This document shows, one piece after another, positions 34,341-45,500 of a stretch of 64,000 nucleotides of DNA. The translations under genes were made by a program, and so were the position numbers. The notes below the pieces were generated by a model. The model was not told the DNA's origin. It ran no database searches and saw only the letters and a program-made list of their open reading frames with translations. Origin of the DNA: Takakia lepidozioides (Eukaryota; Streptophyta; Takakiopsida; Takakiales; Takakiaceae). Numbering within the stretch: position 1 is the stretch's first letter; each line of letters starts with the position of its first letter. Location of the stretch: contig CM060731.1 in assembly GCA_030704615.1 (NCBI GenBank), forward strand, positions 19,964,001 to 20,028,000, read 5' to 3'.

Positions 34341-35124
34341 AGGATTGGGGATGTGCTGCTACATATAATTGCTTTTTGGTTGTGTTTTGTCTGTGAATTC
34401 GACCCTTGCACCACTACATCCGTGCAAAATATTGGACCAAAAACAAATAAAAAATAAAAAAAGTGTTTTCTTCGTTCACTATGCAGAACTCTCTATGATA
34501 GTGCATGAGTTGAAGACAACTCAAATTTGGAGTGCAAAATGAGAGACAGACGAAAATACGGTTTTGGGGCCAAATTGAGTTTTTAATCACTCTCAAATTT
34601 TTCACGCATATTGCATATGCTGTCATTAAGCATATTGTTTAAGAGAGGAATAAAAATAAAATCATGTGCAAACGAAATGCAGTTTTTCGTCTCGAAAACA
34701 CGTACATGTGTTCAATACTTGAAGACCCATTGAATGAATTGGTTTCAAGCTCATATTTGGTCACACGTGCTTAAGATGTCCATATCACATATGCAAAGTC
34801 TCAAAAGATAAGCAACATTAAGAAATATGCTCATCAACAAGGCATGAACTTGAAGAGAACTCAACCTTGGAGTGCAAATGAGGGAAAAAAATATGGTTTT
34901 GGGTGCAGATGATGTTGTTCATTGCCAGATTTTGCATGCACATTGCACATGTTGTCATTAAGCATATGGTTAAGAATGGAATAGATTTATTTCCTCAACA
35001 GACTGGGAATGTAAAGACGCTGCAAGCTTTCCCCGTGATACAACAAAGACAAATGGATTTGGAAAACTATGAAGTTTGGCACTGAGTTGTTTTCTGAATT
35101 GACAGAGACATGGGTTTTGGAGAG

Positions 35125-35790
35125 AAATGCATGGAGAATGCTTGCATTGTTTTTTTGCACTGTCTCCATAGAAGGCCAACGATCGTTGAAGCTTTTAATT
35201 CGTAATAATTGATGAAGATGTACAACAAGTAGAAGCAGAGACTGATATTATCACCCAGATGAGGAACCTGAAGCAGATCAATCTTGTGGAGATCACTCAG
35301 TGTATAAAGCTTTGGCCTTTATTTCAAAATAAAAATCAAATGAATGAAACTTCAAACAACCAAATGCCTTCAAATCAAATCATGAATTACAATACAATGC
35401 ACAGTCGTTTAGTGCCACTTCCAACTGCACGTCACTGCTTGGTGGGAGTGGTTTTGACATGTCTCATTATAAGTCGTATCCAGCTATCTACTGTCAGGAG
35501 ACATGTTGACATCCACGTCACTGCTTGGTGGGAGTGGTTTTGACATGTCTCATTATAAGTCGTATCCAGCTATCTACTGTCAGGAGACATGTTGACATCC
35601 ACTGGAATGGTTGGAGATGGAATGCATGGAAAATGCTTGCTTTGTTTTTTTTGCACTGTCTCCATAGAAGGCCAACGATCGTTGAAGCTTTTAATTTTTG
35701 TAATTATTGATGAAGATGCACAACAAGTAGAAGCAGAGACTGATATTATCACCCAGATGAAGGAACTGAAGCAGATCATTCTTGTTGGAG
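35125..35790 (+). repeat. Dispersed duplicate of about 165 bp and perfect 86-bp tandem duplication
   Basis: The segment 35,125-35,290 (TTGCACTGTCTCCATAGAAGG, GATCGTTGAAGC, AGAAGCAGAGACTGATATTA) recurs at 35,618-35,790. Between them, 35,429-35,514 is repeated without visible change at 35,515-35,600. The second duplication must be recent. Confidence 0.85.
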
Positions 35791-35899
35791 ATCACTCGGT
35801 GTATAAAGCTCTGGACTTGTTTCAAATCAACATCAAACCAACTTCAAATCAACAAATCATCAATCAAATCATGATTCTACAATTGCACATCGAACTCCA

Positions 35900-37740
35900 G
35901 TTGCACGTCGTTGCCTTTGTGGGAGTTGTTTGACATAATCACCTAAGCCGTAGCTAGTAGACCTCCCACTGTCAGGAGATATGTTGACATCTAGATATAT
36001 CAGATAACTTGTAGAGAACTCGGATTTGTGCATGCTAACTTCTTTTGGGGTTTTAACCTCCTTTGGTGACATCCTCGTCCTTGACGAATCAAAGATTTTG
36101 TCATAGACGACCAATTGCAATCGGCCCCAAATACTCTTCATCACAGAAAACGCGCGCACATGCTCAGGTGGATGTGGCAGAACACAACCTCGGATGATTT
36201 CGCTTTGTATATCGGATGAGATCCATTAACATTTCCACTCCATGTGATTTACATAGCGTAGAGTCTTGGTGCCAATTTGCATCACTTGCTCTAATTGCCG
36301 CGTTGCCTTTTGTGGGAGTTGTTTCACATAGTCACCTAAGTTATAGCAGACATCCAATGTCAGGAGATAACGTTGACATGTAGATACATCATATAACTTC
36401 TATGGAACCTTGGACTAGCGCATACTAAACTTCTTTGGTGGCAATCCTCGATTCCCTTGACGAATTTGAAAGGTGGACAATCTCATCGAAAAATCCAAGA
36501 GCCTGGAAGCATCTCGGAATCTAAAGAAGGAGAGGACAGACAATGGGTTCTCCCTCCCCTTGCATGCCATCAACAAATCTCGCGCACATGCTCAGGTAGG
36601 ATGGTAGAGATAAGCGCACAACATCGCGCACATGCTCAGGTAGGATGGTAGAGATAAGCACAACATCGGATGATTTCGCTTTGTAAAAAACTTTGGCTTT
36701 ATTTCAAGATCGTGGTTATTGGTTTTCAAGATCGTTGTCTCCACTCTCCGGAGACAACGTTCACATCTAGATACATTAGATAACTTCTAGAGAACGTCGG
36801 ATTAGGCGCATACTAAACTTCTTTGGTGGCATCCTCGATTCCTTGACGAATTCAAATGGTTTTTTCACAGAACGACGCAATTGCAATCGATACAATATTC
36901 TTCGTCACAGAAAAATGCGCGCACATGCTCAGGTAGGATGGTAGAGAGAAACACAACATCAAATGATTTTGCTTTGTATAAATCTCCTAGACAACCTTGG
37001 ATTAGGCGCATACTAAACTTCTTTGGTGGCATCCTCGATTCCTTGACGAATTCGAAATGACAACAATATCATCGAAAAAATCCAAGAGCTTGAGAAAGCA
37101 GCTCGGAATCTAAAGGAGGAGAGAGACATACAAGTGGGTTCTCCCTCCCCTCGAACGCCATCACCAAAAACTCGCGCACATGCTCAAGTAGGATGGTAGA
37201 GATAAGCACAACATGGATGATTTCTCTTCGTGTAAAGCTTTGCCCTTATTTCAATATTGTTGTTATTAGTTTTCAAGTTCGTTGTCGCCACTGTCCGGAG
37301 ACAACGTTGACATCTAGATTTAATAAATAACTTATAGAGAGCGTCGGATTAGGCATATACTAAACTTCTTTGGTGACATCCTCGATTCCTTGACGAATTT
37401 GAATGGTTTTGTCACATAACGACGCATTTGCAATCCATGCAATACTCTTCGTCAGAGAAAAACGCTCGCACATGCTCAGGTAGGATGGTAGAGAGAAGCA
37501 CAACATCGAATGATTTTGCTTTGTATGTAACATCAAATCACGAAATCATCAATCATCTATCATCAAACCATCAAATACAATAATGAAATAAAATCAACTA
37601 ATTATTTATGGAGGAACAAGATATTATTGCAAGACCATTGATCAAAGGTGCAATACTCTTCATCACAAATCAACTCAAGCGCATGCTCAGGTATGACGGT
37701 AGAGAGAAGCACAACATCAGATGATTTTGCAAACATAAAA
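35900..37740 (+). repeat. Complex higher-order repeat array
   Basis: CTTCTTTGGTGGCATCCTCGA-type words recur near 36,050, 36,430, 36,815, 37,015 and 37,365. GCGCACATGCTCAGGTAGGA words recur near 36,155, 36,585, 36,620, 36,915, 37,175, 37,465 and 37,680. The spacing between recurrences is irregular, about 35-440 bp for different pairs. Part of the unit is also at 38,900-39,100. No coding function is seen. Confidence 0.8.
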
Positions 37741-37794
37741 CATAAAACATCAAATGAACAGATCGTCAATCGAATAACAATGAACGATTAACAA

Positions 37795-37965
37795 TATGAA
37801 GGAATACTTCCATGATTTTGGAATAACGATTAACGATGACGATTCATGATTAGCGATTAGCGATTATCGATTAGTGATTAGCCATTGAAACGATCTCTGA
37901 TGAAACAATTAACGATTAGCGATTAGCGATTAGATCGTGGTTATTAGCCTAGATCGTGGTTGGAT
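37795..37965 (+). repeat. CGATTAG minisatellite
   Basis: Irregular tandem copies of (A)CGATTAGCGATTA-like words, including three consecutive GCGATTA units at about 37,917-37,932. Confidence 0.85.
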
Positions 37966-39194
37966 GGAAAATATGAAGTCCAAATTCCAACATGCACGTG
38001 TGGACACAAAGCCTCTGCCAAAATCGGCCAATACTTTGTGCAAATGTATTACGCTGAGGTTGTACTCAAAAGACAAATGGATTGGAGCGAAAGAAGAACA
38101 TTTTGCGAAATAACCGGTGATTGCTGCAAAAGAAGAGCATTTTGTGAACGAGTTTGTTGCAGCGAAGAACAGGTCATCCCTGGACAAATAAATCACTACG
38201 GATAGACACGAGCAAGCCAAAGGCCGTAAATTATGCACATTTCAATATGTAGAGGTTGCTTGGTTACATTGCACTAATTTAAACCAGGATCGTCAAAAGG
38301 AGAGAACAATGTTGGTTGAACAATGCTCACAACTGCGAATAGTTCCAAACTATCATTAGAGTATCTCATGTTAGAGATGCAAGAAAGACAAGAGAAGCGG
38401 CCTCACTCCAAGTTTTCAACACTCCGGATCAATAGATTCCCTAAGTGAAATTTGGCTTTATCCAAAGAAAGTCCTCTGAAATGCAATCATGAGAGCTTTA
38501 CATTTTAGCAACATCCATCTGATGTTGGTCTTCAACTTCTCCTTTTTGTTCCTATGCGATGACCGAGAACGTAACTGAGTGGATGCCTAATCCCTATGTG
38601 TCATTCCTGGATGTTTTTTTTGGGGTTTGAAAATTCTTGACCACGTTAGGCCTGGTCGAAGTACAATCAATGGATGACATTAACGACCGAAGCGATTAGT
38701 GATGTTCACGTAGACCAATTGTAAATTGGCCTCTCTTGCATCATATTTAATTCACGTTCTTTCCCTCCACAAAACCACATAGATACACTATGCTGGTCAT
38801 AAATATAAGCTAAAAATATTTACATACATGTTTGTAATGAGAGCATTTAAGTAATTGTCAGCTCCCTTTACTTGCACATGATGGGTGCAATTTGCTGGAT
38901 ATCCCATTTACATTTCCACCTCCATGTGATTTACATAGCGCAGAGTCTTGGTGCCATTTTGCATCACTTACTCCAGTTGCATGGCGTTGCCTTTGTGGGA
39001 GTTGTTTGACATAATCACCTAAGTCATAGCAGGCATCCATTGTGAGGAGCCAACGTTGACATCTAGATACATCAGATAACTTCTACAAAACCTCGGTGAG
39101 ACTTATCTCGAATGACGTGATCCCCACCCAGAAAGTGGTGTGTGCTTTGAACTGACAACCCTTTCGAAGTTTGGAAGGATCTAGTAGACCTGTG
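37966..39194. other. No gene identified
   Basis: A short ORF at 37,960-38,205 has no recognisable motif. The part 38,900-39,100 repeats the array unit at 36.2-36.4 kb. Nothing else was recognised. Confidence 0.35.
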
Positions 39195-39775
39195 AAATCA
39201 CATGATTCTTTTTTTTCCCATTCTCAAGCCATATGCTTAATGACTGCGTGTGCAATGTGCATGCAAAATTTGGCAGTGAACAAAAGTCATCTGGACCCAA
39301 AACCATATTTTCCTCCATCATTTGATCTCCAAGGTTGAGTTTTCTTAAACTTCATGCAGGGCCTACGACGTCGGGGTGAATATTTCTTCTTGATGCTCGT
39401 CATTTGCAACTTTGCATATGTGATCTGAACATACTTAAGCACATGTGGACCAAATATGAGCTTGAACCAAGTTCAATCAATGGGTCATTCGAGATTTCAA
39501 CGAAACTATGTGTCGTGGAGACTAAATATTGAAAAACTTTGGACTCGATCACACACATCCCTGGAAATTAGCAATCTGGATCTAAAGATCGAGTGATTGT
39601 AGGACCTTCCTTGTGCATACCTGAGACCTATTTGAATTCCGAGGGTCTCTAGAAACTGCCACGACAACAATCTGATTTCCTTTAAAACCTTGAATTGGTG
39701 GCTCTTAAGAGCATGTCTTTCCTTGCAACTTCCATAAGTCACAAGTGTTCTCTGCATATCCTTCAGTATGAAAAG

Positions 39776-41471
39776 TCATGAAGGATACTCTTTCAGTACG
39801 CTGGTTGTAATTCTTCTTCTCCAATGATGGCTCATAGGAAGAAACTTGCGGTAGTTGGGATACACCATCTTGCGAAGATTGCTGGAGCTTTGTGCATCAA
39901 GTTCATCGCCACAATGCAGGCATGCGTGGTACCCTTTAGTGCTTAATCCCGAGCAAATAGTAAGACCTGTAGACATTCCACCACATTAGGAAAGAGAAAA
40001 AGTTTCCATGTGCATCTACCTCACTACGGTGCAGAAGACTGTCGCCGCTACTTCAATCAATCCCAATCCTCATCAATATCCCTTGACAGATAAATGTACG
40101 CGGGTTTTTCATGGGGAACATAATATACCTGGATAATCATGCATTGTCCAAAGCAAGATGTCTCTCATCTGAAAAGATTGTCCGACCATAGGGTCAAGTG
40201 AAGCATCCAATGTCGGGACCCCCCTCCATAGCTCCTTCAGTTCATCAACTAGAGGTCGCAAGTACGTGTCCATGTCTTTAACTTGTTTTTTCCCTATGAG
40301 ACATTCACACCATTAATTATTTCAATGCTCCACCATGCTAATTATACTTCATAATGAATGACACATCTTACTACATGATTACGTCACTCATCAATTTTCC
40401 ATCGGAATTGCGCCAAAGAGAAGAAGATTAATGTAAAATCCAAAGTAATAATAAGCATGAAATGGGAACACTCACCCGGTACAATGGCAGCCAACATGAT
40501 ATGGCCTTTTTTTATTGAAAGATATGGAGGGATGTTGTAATTCACCATGGTCACCGGCCAAGTGGAATAACTACATGACTGGACAGAGAATGGGTTGACC
40601 CCATCCAAGGAGAAGCCGAGGCGGACATGTCGTGGGTCCTCCAAGAGAAAAGGCCACATCTCTTCAGTATGCCTCCATGCTTGTGAATCTTGTGGCCCGC
40701 ACACCTTTCCCGGGGGGCTCCGATGCGAGGCGTGCCATCTCATCAGTTCTGCCAATGAGGGGCTTCGGTAGTGTGCCTGCAGTCGCGGGGTGATTGGAAA
40801 GTAGTGCATTTTTTGGCATCATCCCCATGTCGGCCCCATATCATAATCAGTGTCATTCATATCTCTAAGTAAAACCTTACATCTTGTAGCGGTTGCAAAA
40901 CAATATACAAGTGTATTGTGGCGCGGGTATACCTTGCGCGGCTTTCTTCCCTTGAACATCATCCCGATATCGGTCTTTGTTGCACTTTGGACACTTGGTG
41001 AGTTTCGCATCCTCTCCGTAGTACAGGGTTTTATCACATGGACATGCATGAAAAAACTTATAGCCCATCCCCACAGCATCCAAGGCTGCTCTTGCCTCTT
41101 TTCTTGATCGTGGCATTCTCGGCTTCAAATGTGGGGCAAGGATGTAGTCCGCAATAGTCCGCATTATGGTGGACATACCCACATTGCTTATGCCAAACCG
41201 GATTTGCAAATTCAACAACGTTCAAGATGGTTGAAAGTCTACTCACTTTGGCCTCTTCGTATAAGGGAGTTTTGGCTTCTTTTTCCATGTCATTCAAAGA
41301 GTCTGTGTCCTCATCTACCATCTGATGCATTAAGAGGTCCTCCATTGTTGCCACATCCTCATGCATAATTCCATTGTCATTGTTGTCCTCATCATCGGAG
41401 ACCGTCATTTCAGACGGGGTCGGGTCCCTTTGATACGCACCCCCCTCCGAAGGAGCAAAATCCCGGTTCAT
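39776..41471 (-). pseudogene. CACTA TNP2-type transposase, frameshifted and truncated
   Basis: Exon 1 (from 41,471) has an acidic N-terminus (SDDEDNNDNG). After a frameshift near 41,218 comes the TNP2 zinc-binding segment (FFHACPCDKTLYYG, KLTKCPKCNKDRYRD). After another frame change near 40,850 comes HYFPITPRLQAHY, LAELMRWHA and DPRHVRLGFSLDGVNPF, which is the conserved TNP2 region with its catalytic Asp. It ends at a GTGAGT donor. Exon 2 (40,293-40,129, GT-AG, phase-consistent) reads KQVKDMDTYLRPLVDELKEL and DILLWTMHDYP. Exon 3 (about 39,967-39,776) reads LSTKGYHACLHCGD and YRKFLPMSHHWRR. This order matches En/Spm TNP2, the cut-and-paste enzyme. The C-terminal third is missing. It is a remnant of the outer element's own transposase. 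Confidence 0.88.
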
Positions 41472-41836
41472 GACAAGATCATGAACTTCATGAATTAACT
41501 TCGTGGGGTTGTGGCCGGCATCCTAACATGCCAAAAACAACCATGTCATTATCAGTTTCCATACATGGCGTTGTTCATTATCATACATGATAAAACCCAA
41601 AGTACACATTATACACACGAGGGGAATACATACATTGCTTCACCACATGAAGGAGACACTATATAATTCAAAATACCCAAATTCACATGTAACGTCCACC
41701 CAAACTCCCTTGAATATAGCATGAAAAACTGCATCCAAATACACATCAATGCCTATGTATATATATACATGGTGGAGGAAGCCACCTCAATGTACAAAAT
41801 GTCTTCCTATGTCCATCTACACATGATGAAAGTCGG

Positions 41837-43650
41837 CTAACGCCTAAAGTCATACTCTGCAAACAACTCCTCTCCAGCCCTAATAGTCCTCCTTGCACAT
41901 GTCATCACAAAAGTGGTGATGTTAGGGTCCAATCTACTATCCCCGTCATGGCGCTCATCCCAAAACACGTTGGCGGTGTGGCCCGGCGGTAAGGTAACTG
42001 AACTGTTGATGAGCCCAGCCACGTTGCCGTACACATCGGGGTTTCCGTCACAATAAATATGGGCTTTGCGGCCCAAATTTCTCGCCCTTACATCATTGTC
42101 GTTCACAACAAGGATGTAAGGATGGATCAAGGACCCAAGGCCGCGTGTCTGCAATAATTGCCACTCCCGGTGGGTGTACCTCGGCCCAAAATAGGGGAAC
42201 AAATCCACAGAATCCTCTCCTCCCCCTTAAACTACATCCTCAATAAAAAAAAGTCCGCGACCCATACTAGGGTCCATTGCCTCCATCACGCAATTATACA
42301 TGCGACCCGAAAAAAGAAAGGGCTCACCCTCGGGAATCGGAACTGGACAAGGCACAAGACATTGGTAGAAATGGGGTTGGACTCCCATCGTGAATAGCTC
42401 CCTAGCACCACGATGACATATGGTGCCGTCATCAGGCCGACGAAGGTGCGGACCAACCGTGCGAAACAACTTCGGTCCACCTCTCCTAGGGGGTGGCGCC
42501 CGTCCATCACTTCGGGGGCCCTTCTCCCGGAGTGGGAACCTAGTGATCCATCGGTCCCAGTCATACACAGTCCCCAAAGGTGGTGGGATCCATCCGGGTT
42601 CTGCTGGAGGACCCGAATACGGACTCGGTGGCGGCTGTGGTCTCGGCAATGGAGGGGAAGGGACACGTAGGTTGGTATGAGGGATCTCACGTGGAGGTAA
42701 TACTGGCCGAGATGGCCGGGATGGCGATGGTGATGAGGAAAGAACATGTACAATAGGAGGAACGGACGATGCGGATGATGGTGATGATGGGGGGTGCCGA
42801 TGTCGAGGATGTCGAACTCGGACTCGGTGGCGGCTGTGGTCTCGGCAATGGAGGGGAAGGGACACGTAGCTGGTTTGTATGAGGGACCTTGGATGGCAAT
42901 GGTGATGAAGAAAGATCATCTACAATAGGAAGAACGGACGATGCGGATGATGGTGATGATGGGGGTGCCGATGTCGAGGGTGACGAATGTGTGTGCGTAG
43001 GTGGCAAGCACCTAGCCCGATGCCCAAAAATAAAAAAAACACGCATCGTACCCCGCTACCTCACAAATTGCATCTACGTCATGTTGCGAGAAAAAAATGT
43101 TCACATCCGGAACAGGGTGGGGCTCGTAAGAAGGAAGAAACCCGCATCGGTATGCCTCTTCAGCAAAAAAATTGTGAGCTTGGACATCAAGACGGGGCTG
43201 CAAGATGCATGATATGAAATGCATCAATACTCAATTCACAAACGCGAGGTTTCATTAGATATAGTACTTTTAATTGAGGAGTACGTGAGAAGATATATGG
43301 ACGACTTACCTTTGCTGCATCAGCAATCTCGTACTTGGCGTAATGTTTTTGCACAACATGGGGTCGCCGCATCATCGGTGTGGTCCTCCCAACCGGTAGT
43401 CGTGCCCAACACCAACTGCACCAACACTCAATCTTGGGGAGGCGGTCCCGGCGGGGTCTCCCCGGGCTCGTGCCTCTGGACTTGGCGGCCTACGACCTCG
43501 GGGTGGTGGCCGTGGGGGCAAAGCTGTGCGGACATGGCGATGCCGCCTAACTCGTAGACGAGGCGAACGTGCTGTCTCGCCCTCAGCAGGTGGTTGTGGC
43601 ACAGCCGGCAACGAATCCTCAAGCGTGACACGTCGATAAACACGCGGCAT
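41837..43650 (-). CDS. SET-domain (putative histone methyltransferase-like) ORF inside the CACTA element
   Basis: Exon-like blocks on the minus strand are about 43,650-43,310 (Arg/Pro-rich, starts MPRVYRRVTLEDSLP, ends YAKYEIADAAK before a GTAAGT donor), about 43,200-43,012 (after a TTGCAG acceptor: VQAHNFFAEEAYRCG, DVDAICEVAGYDACFFYF) and 42,919-41,837. The last is Pro/Ser-rich and then shows SET features: AMDPSMGRGLFFIEDVV, YFGPRYTHREWQLLQ, AHIYCDGNPDVYGNVAGLIN and TIRAGEELFAEYDF. SET enzymes methylate lysines using S-adenosylmethionine. The usual NHS triplet is NSS here. One in-frame TAA (42,227-42,229) splits the domain, and a frame change occurs in the first block. It lies 366 bp upstream of TNP2, same strand, so it could be co-expressed or a captured gene. 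Confidence 0.68.
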
Positions 43651-43689
43651 GACCTAGCACGAGAGAGAGGTAGAGTACCGTATTGTGAC

Positions 43690-43930
43690 CCACTGTAACC
43701 TCCGAGGAGTTACACTCCCAACCCTTGAAAAACTTGAAAAAAAAAACCCTACAAACGTAAAGCCATATGTCCCCACCCCACGAAAAAACAAAACCCTAAA
43801 AACAAAACTATATTGCAGCTAATCCTAAACTAACTATATTATAACTAACCCTAAACTAAACTATGAAACTAAACCCTAAACTAAACTATGTAACCCTTAA
43901 AACCCTAAGAGCCAAAGACCCAAAAACCCA
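43690..43930 (+). repeat. Interstitial telomere-like CCCTAAA words
   Basis: AACCCTAAAC, CCCTAAACTAAACTATG and similar words recur at least eight times in an A-rich tract. They match the plant telomere unit only in short, scattered copies. Telo-box-like promoter sequence or a degenerate interstitial tract is more likely than a former chromosome end. It lies immediately 5' of the SET ORF start. Confidence 0.55.
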
Positions 43931-43984
43931 AATGATCCTTGCAAAACCCCATAACCAAAAAACCAAAAAAAAAAATAAAAAAAA

Positions 43985-45100
43985 AATGAGAGGCCTCTTC
44001 AACTCACCTCTGCGCCAGATCTGCGACTGCCGTGCGACGTCCCCCTGAGGCAGCGACGCTCGTGCGATTCCCCAACGTCGCAGCGGATCCTCCTCCTGCC
44101 AAGGTGGCCGCCCTTCTCTCCCCTTCTCTCTCCCCTTCGCGAAGGCGCCTGATCGCCGCCGAGGTTTCCGGTGGGGTCGCCACACTGGCGCGCCGCGGCT
44201 GCACCGACCGCCTCTCACTCCCCCTCTCAATCTCTCTATCTGATCTCTCTCTCCCTCACCCTCCTCCTCTCACTCTTCCTCCCTCCCCTCCCTCCATCCC
44301 TACTTTGTTTTTTTTGCTCTCGAGCTCTCCCGGGCGCAACTACCCCCGCGCGCCGGAGCGTTTTCCGGCGGCGGTGACGCAACACTGACGCGCCACGGCG
44401 TTCAAACCCGCGCGTGCCCTCTCTCTCACTCTCCCTCTCGCCCTAATCCCTCTCCCTCACTCTCTCTCTCCCTCTTCTATTTCGTTTTGTTTTTTTTTGC
44501 TGTTTGAGCGAGCTGGGAGCGCGCCCCGTGACCTGCTGGTGGAGCTCCAGCCGAACGCCAACGCCGCGGGAGGGACCGCCAGCGTGAAGGAGCTGCCGCG
44601 TGAGGGAGCTACCCTCCCTCTCCTTCTCTCTCTCTTATTCTCCCTCTTAGCTCTCCCTCTCCCTCTCGCCCTTATCTCTCTCCCTCGTTTTTTTTTTTTT
44701 TTTTGGTTGTTTGAGCGAGGGAGTGTGCCCACGTGACCTGGTGGCGGAGCGCCAGCGTGAAGGAGCTGCTGCGTGAGGCGCCCAACTGCAGGTAAGCAGC
44801 CATGCATTTCTGATCTTCATAGTGAGAGATTTCAGTGAGAGTTTGGGTTCCACGGAGTAGACAGTGGAATCCCCACGGATCTCATAGTATATAGGACAAT
44901 AGCAGAAGTGTTCTTCAGTTTCAATTTCATGGAGAGAGAGAGGGAGAGAGAGAAAGCGAGGGAGAGATTTCCCTTCTTTTTTGGGGACCTGCACAAAGGA
45001 GAAGGAGAGAGAGGGAGAACGAGGGAGAAAGAGGGACAGGGACAGACGGGAGAGAGGGAGGGAGAGGGATAGAGGGGGCCAAGAAAATACAAAAAGAAGT
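43985..45100. repeat. Internal CACTA-type GC repeats followed by polypyrimidine/polypurine tracts
   Basis: From 44,020 to 44,400 the words GCGACGTCC, CAACGTCGCAG and GGCGACGC appear as in the subterminal arrays. From 44,200 to 45,080 there are long CTCTCC tracts and then GGAGAGAGAGGG tracts with T and A runs. ORFs here are low-complexity and not treated as genes. Confidence 0.55.
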
Positions 45101-45500
45101 AGGGGGGGGGGGGACTGAGCAGCAGCAGCTCAGCCCCTATCTGGTTTTTTTTCCCTCATTTCTCCGTCTCTCTCCTCCATCTGTCCCTGTCCCTCAGCTG
45201 CTCAGTCACTCCCCCTCCCCCACCCTTATTTTCTTTTTTTTTCCCTCAACACTCCCTCTCTCTCCACATCCTGATGGGACAGAGGAGAGAGAGGGAGAGA
45301 TGAGGGAAAATAAATAAATAAGAAGGTGGGGGGGGAGTGACTGAGCAGCTGCTGCTCAGATGCTGGTGCTGCTCAGTCACTCCCCCCCACTTCTTTTTTA
45401 GTTTTTTTTTCCCTCCTCACTCCCTCTTTCTCCCTCTCTCCCTCTCTCTCCACATCTTCATGGACAGAGGGAGAGATGAGGGAAAAGTGAGGGAAAATAT
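45101..45500. repeat. Palindromic CTGAGCAGCAGCTGCTCAG block flanked by G and C runs
   Basis: Units of the form G-run, TGACTGAGCAGC, GCTGCTCAGTCA, C-run, T-run and TTCCCTC are followed by CTCTCTCCACATC(C/T)TGATGGGACAGAGG. They occur in inverted pairs. The same family fills 47,960-48,830. Confidence 0.75.

Larger units (their letters stand above)
34500..39530. repeat. Long inverted-repeat block within the outer CACTA
   Basis: The segment about 34,690-34,985 (TTCAAGCTCATATTTGG, AACTCAACCTTGGAG, TTTTGCATGCACATTGCACA, TTAAGCATATGG) recurs inverted at about 39,195-39,525. A diverged direct copy of part of the left arm is at 34,505-34,650. The roughly 4.2 kb between has no coding family and is largely repeats. 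It may be a separate foldback element that replaced the 3' end of the TNP2 gene, which stops being recognisable at about 39,776. Confidence 0.7.

Noticed and set aside
35900-37740. Regularly repeated blocks considered as a CRISPR array
   Set aside because: Spacing is irregular, repeats are imperfect, spacers are themselves repeated, and the genome is a plant's.
42413-42680. Plus-strand ORFs rich in Arg and Gly
   Set aside because: They are shadows of the Pro-rich part of the minus-strand SET ORF.
43690-43930. A former telomere or chromosome end
   Set aside because: CCCTAAA copies are few, scattered and imperfect.
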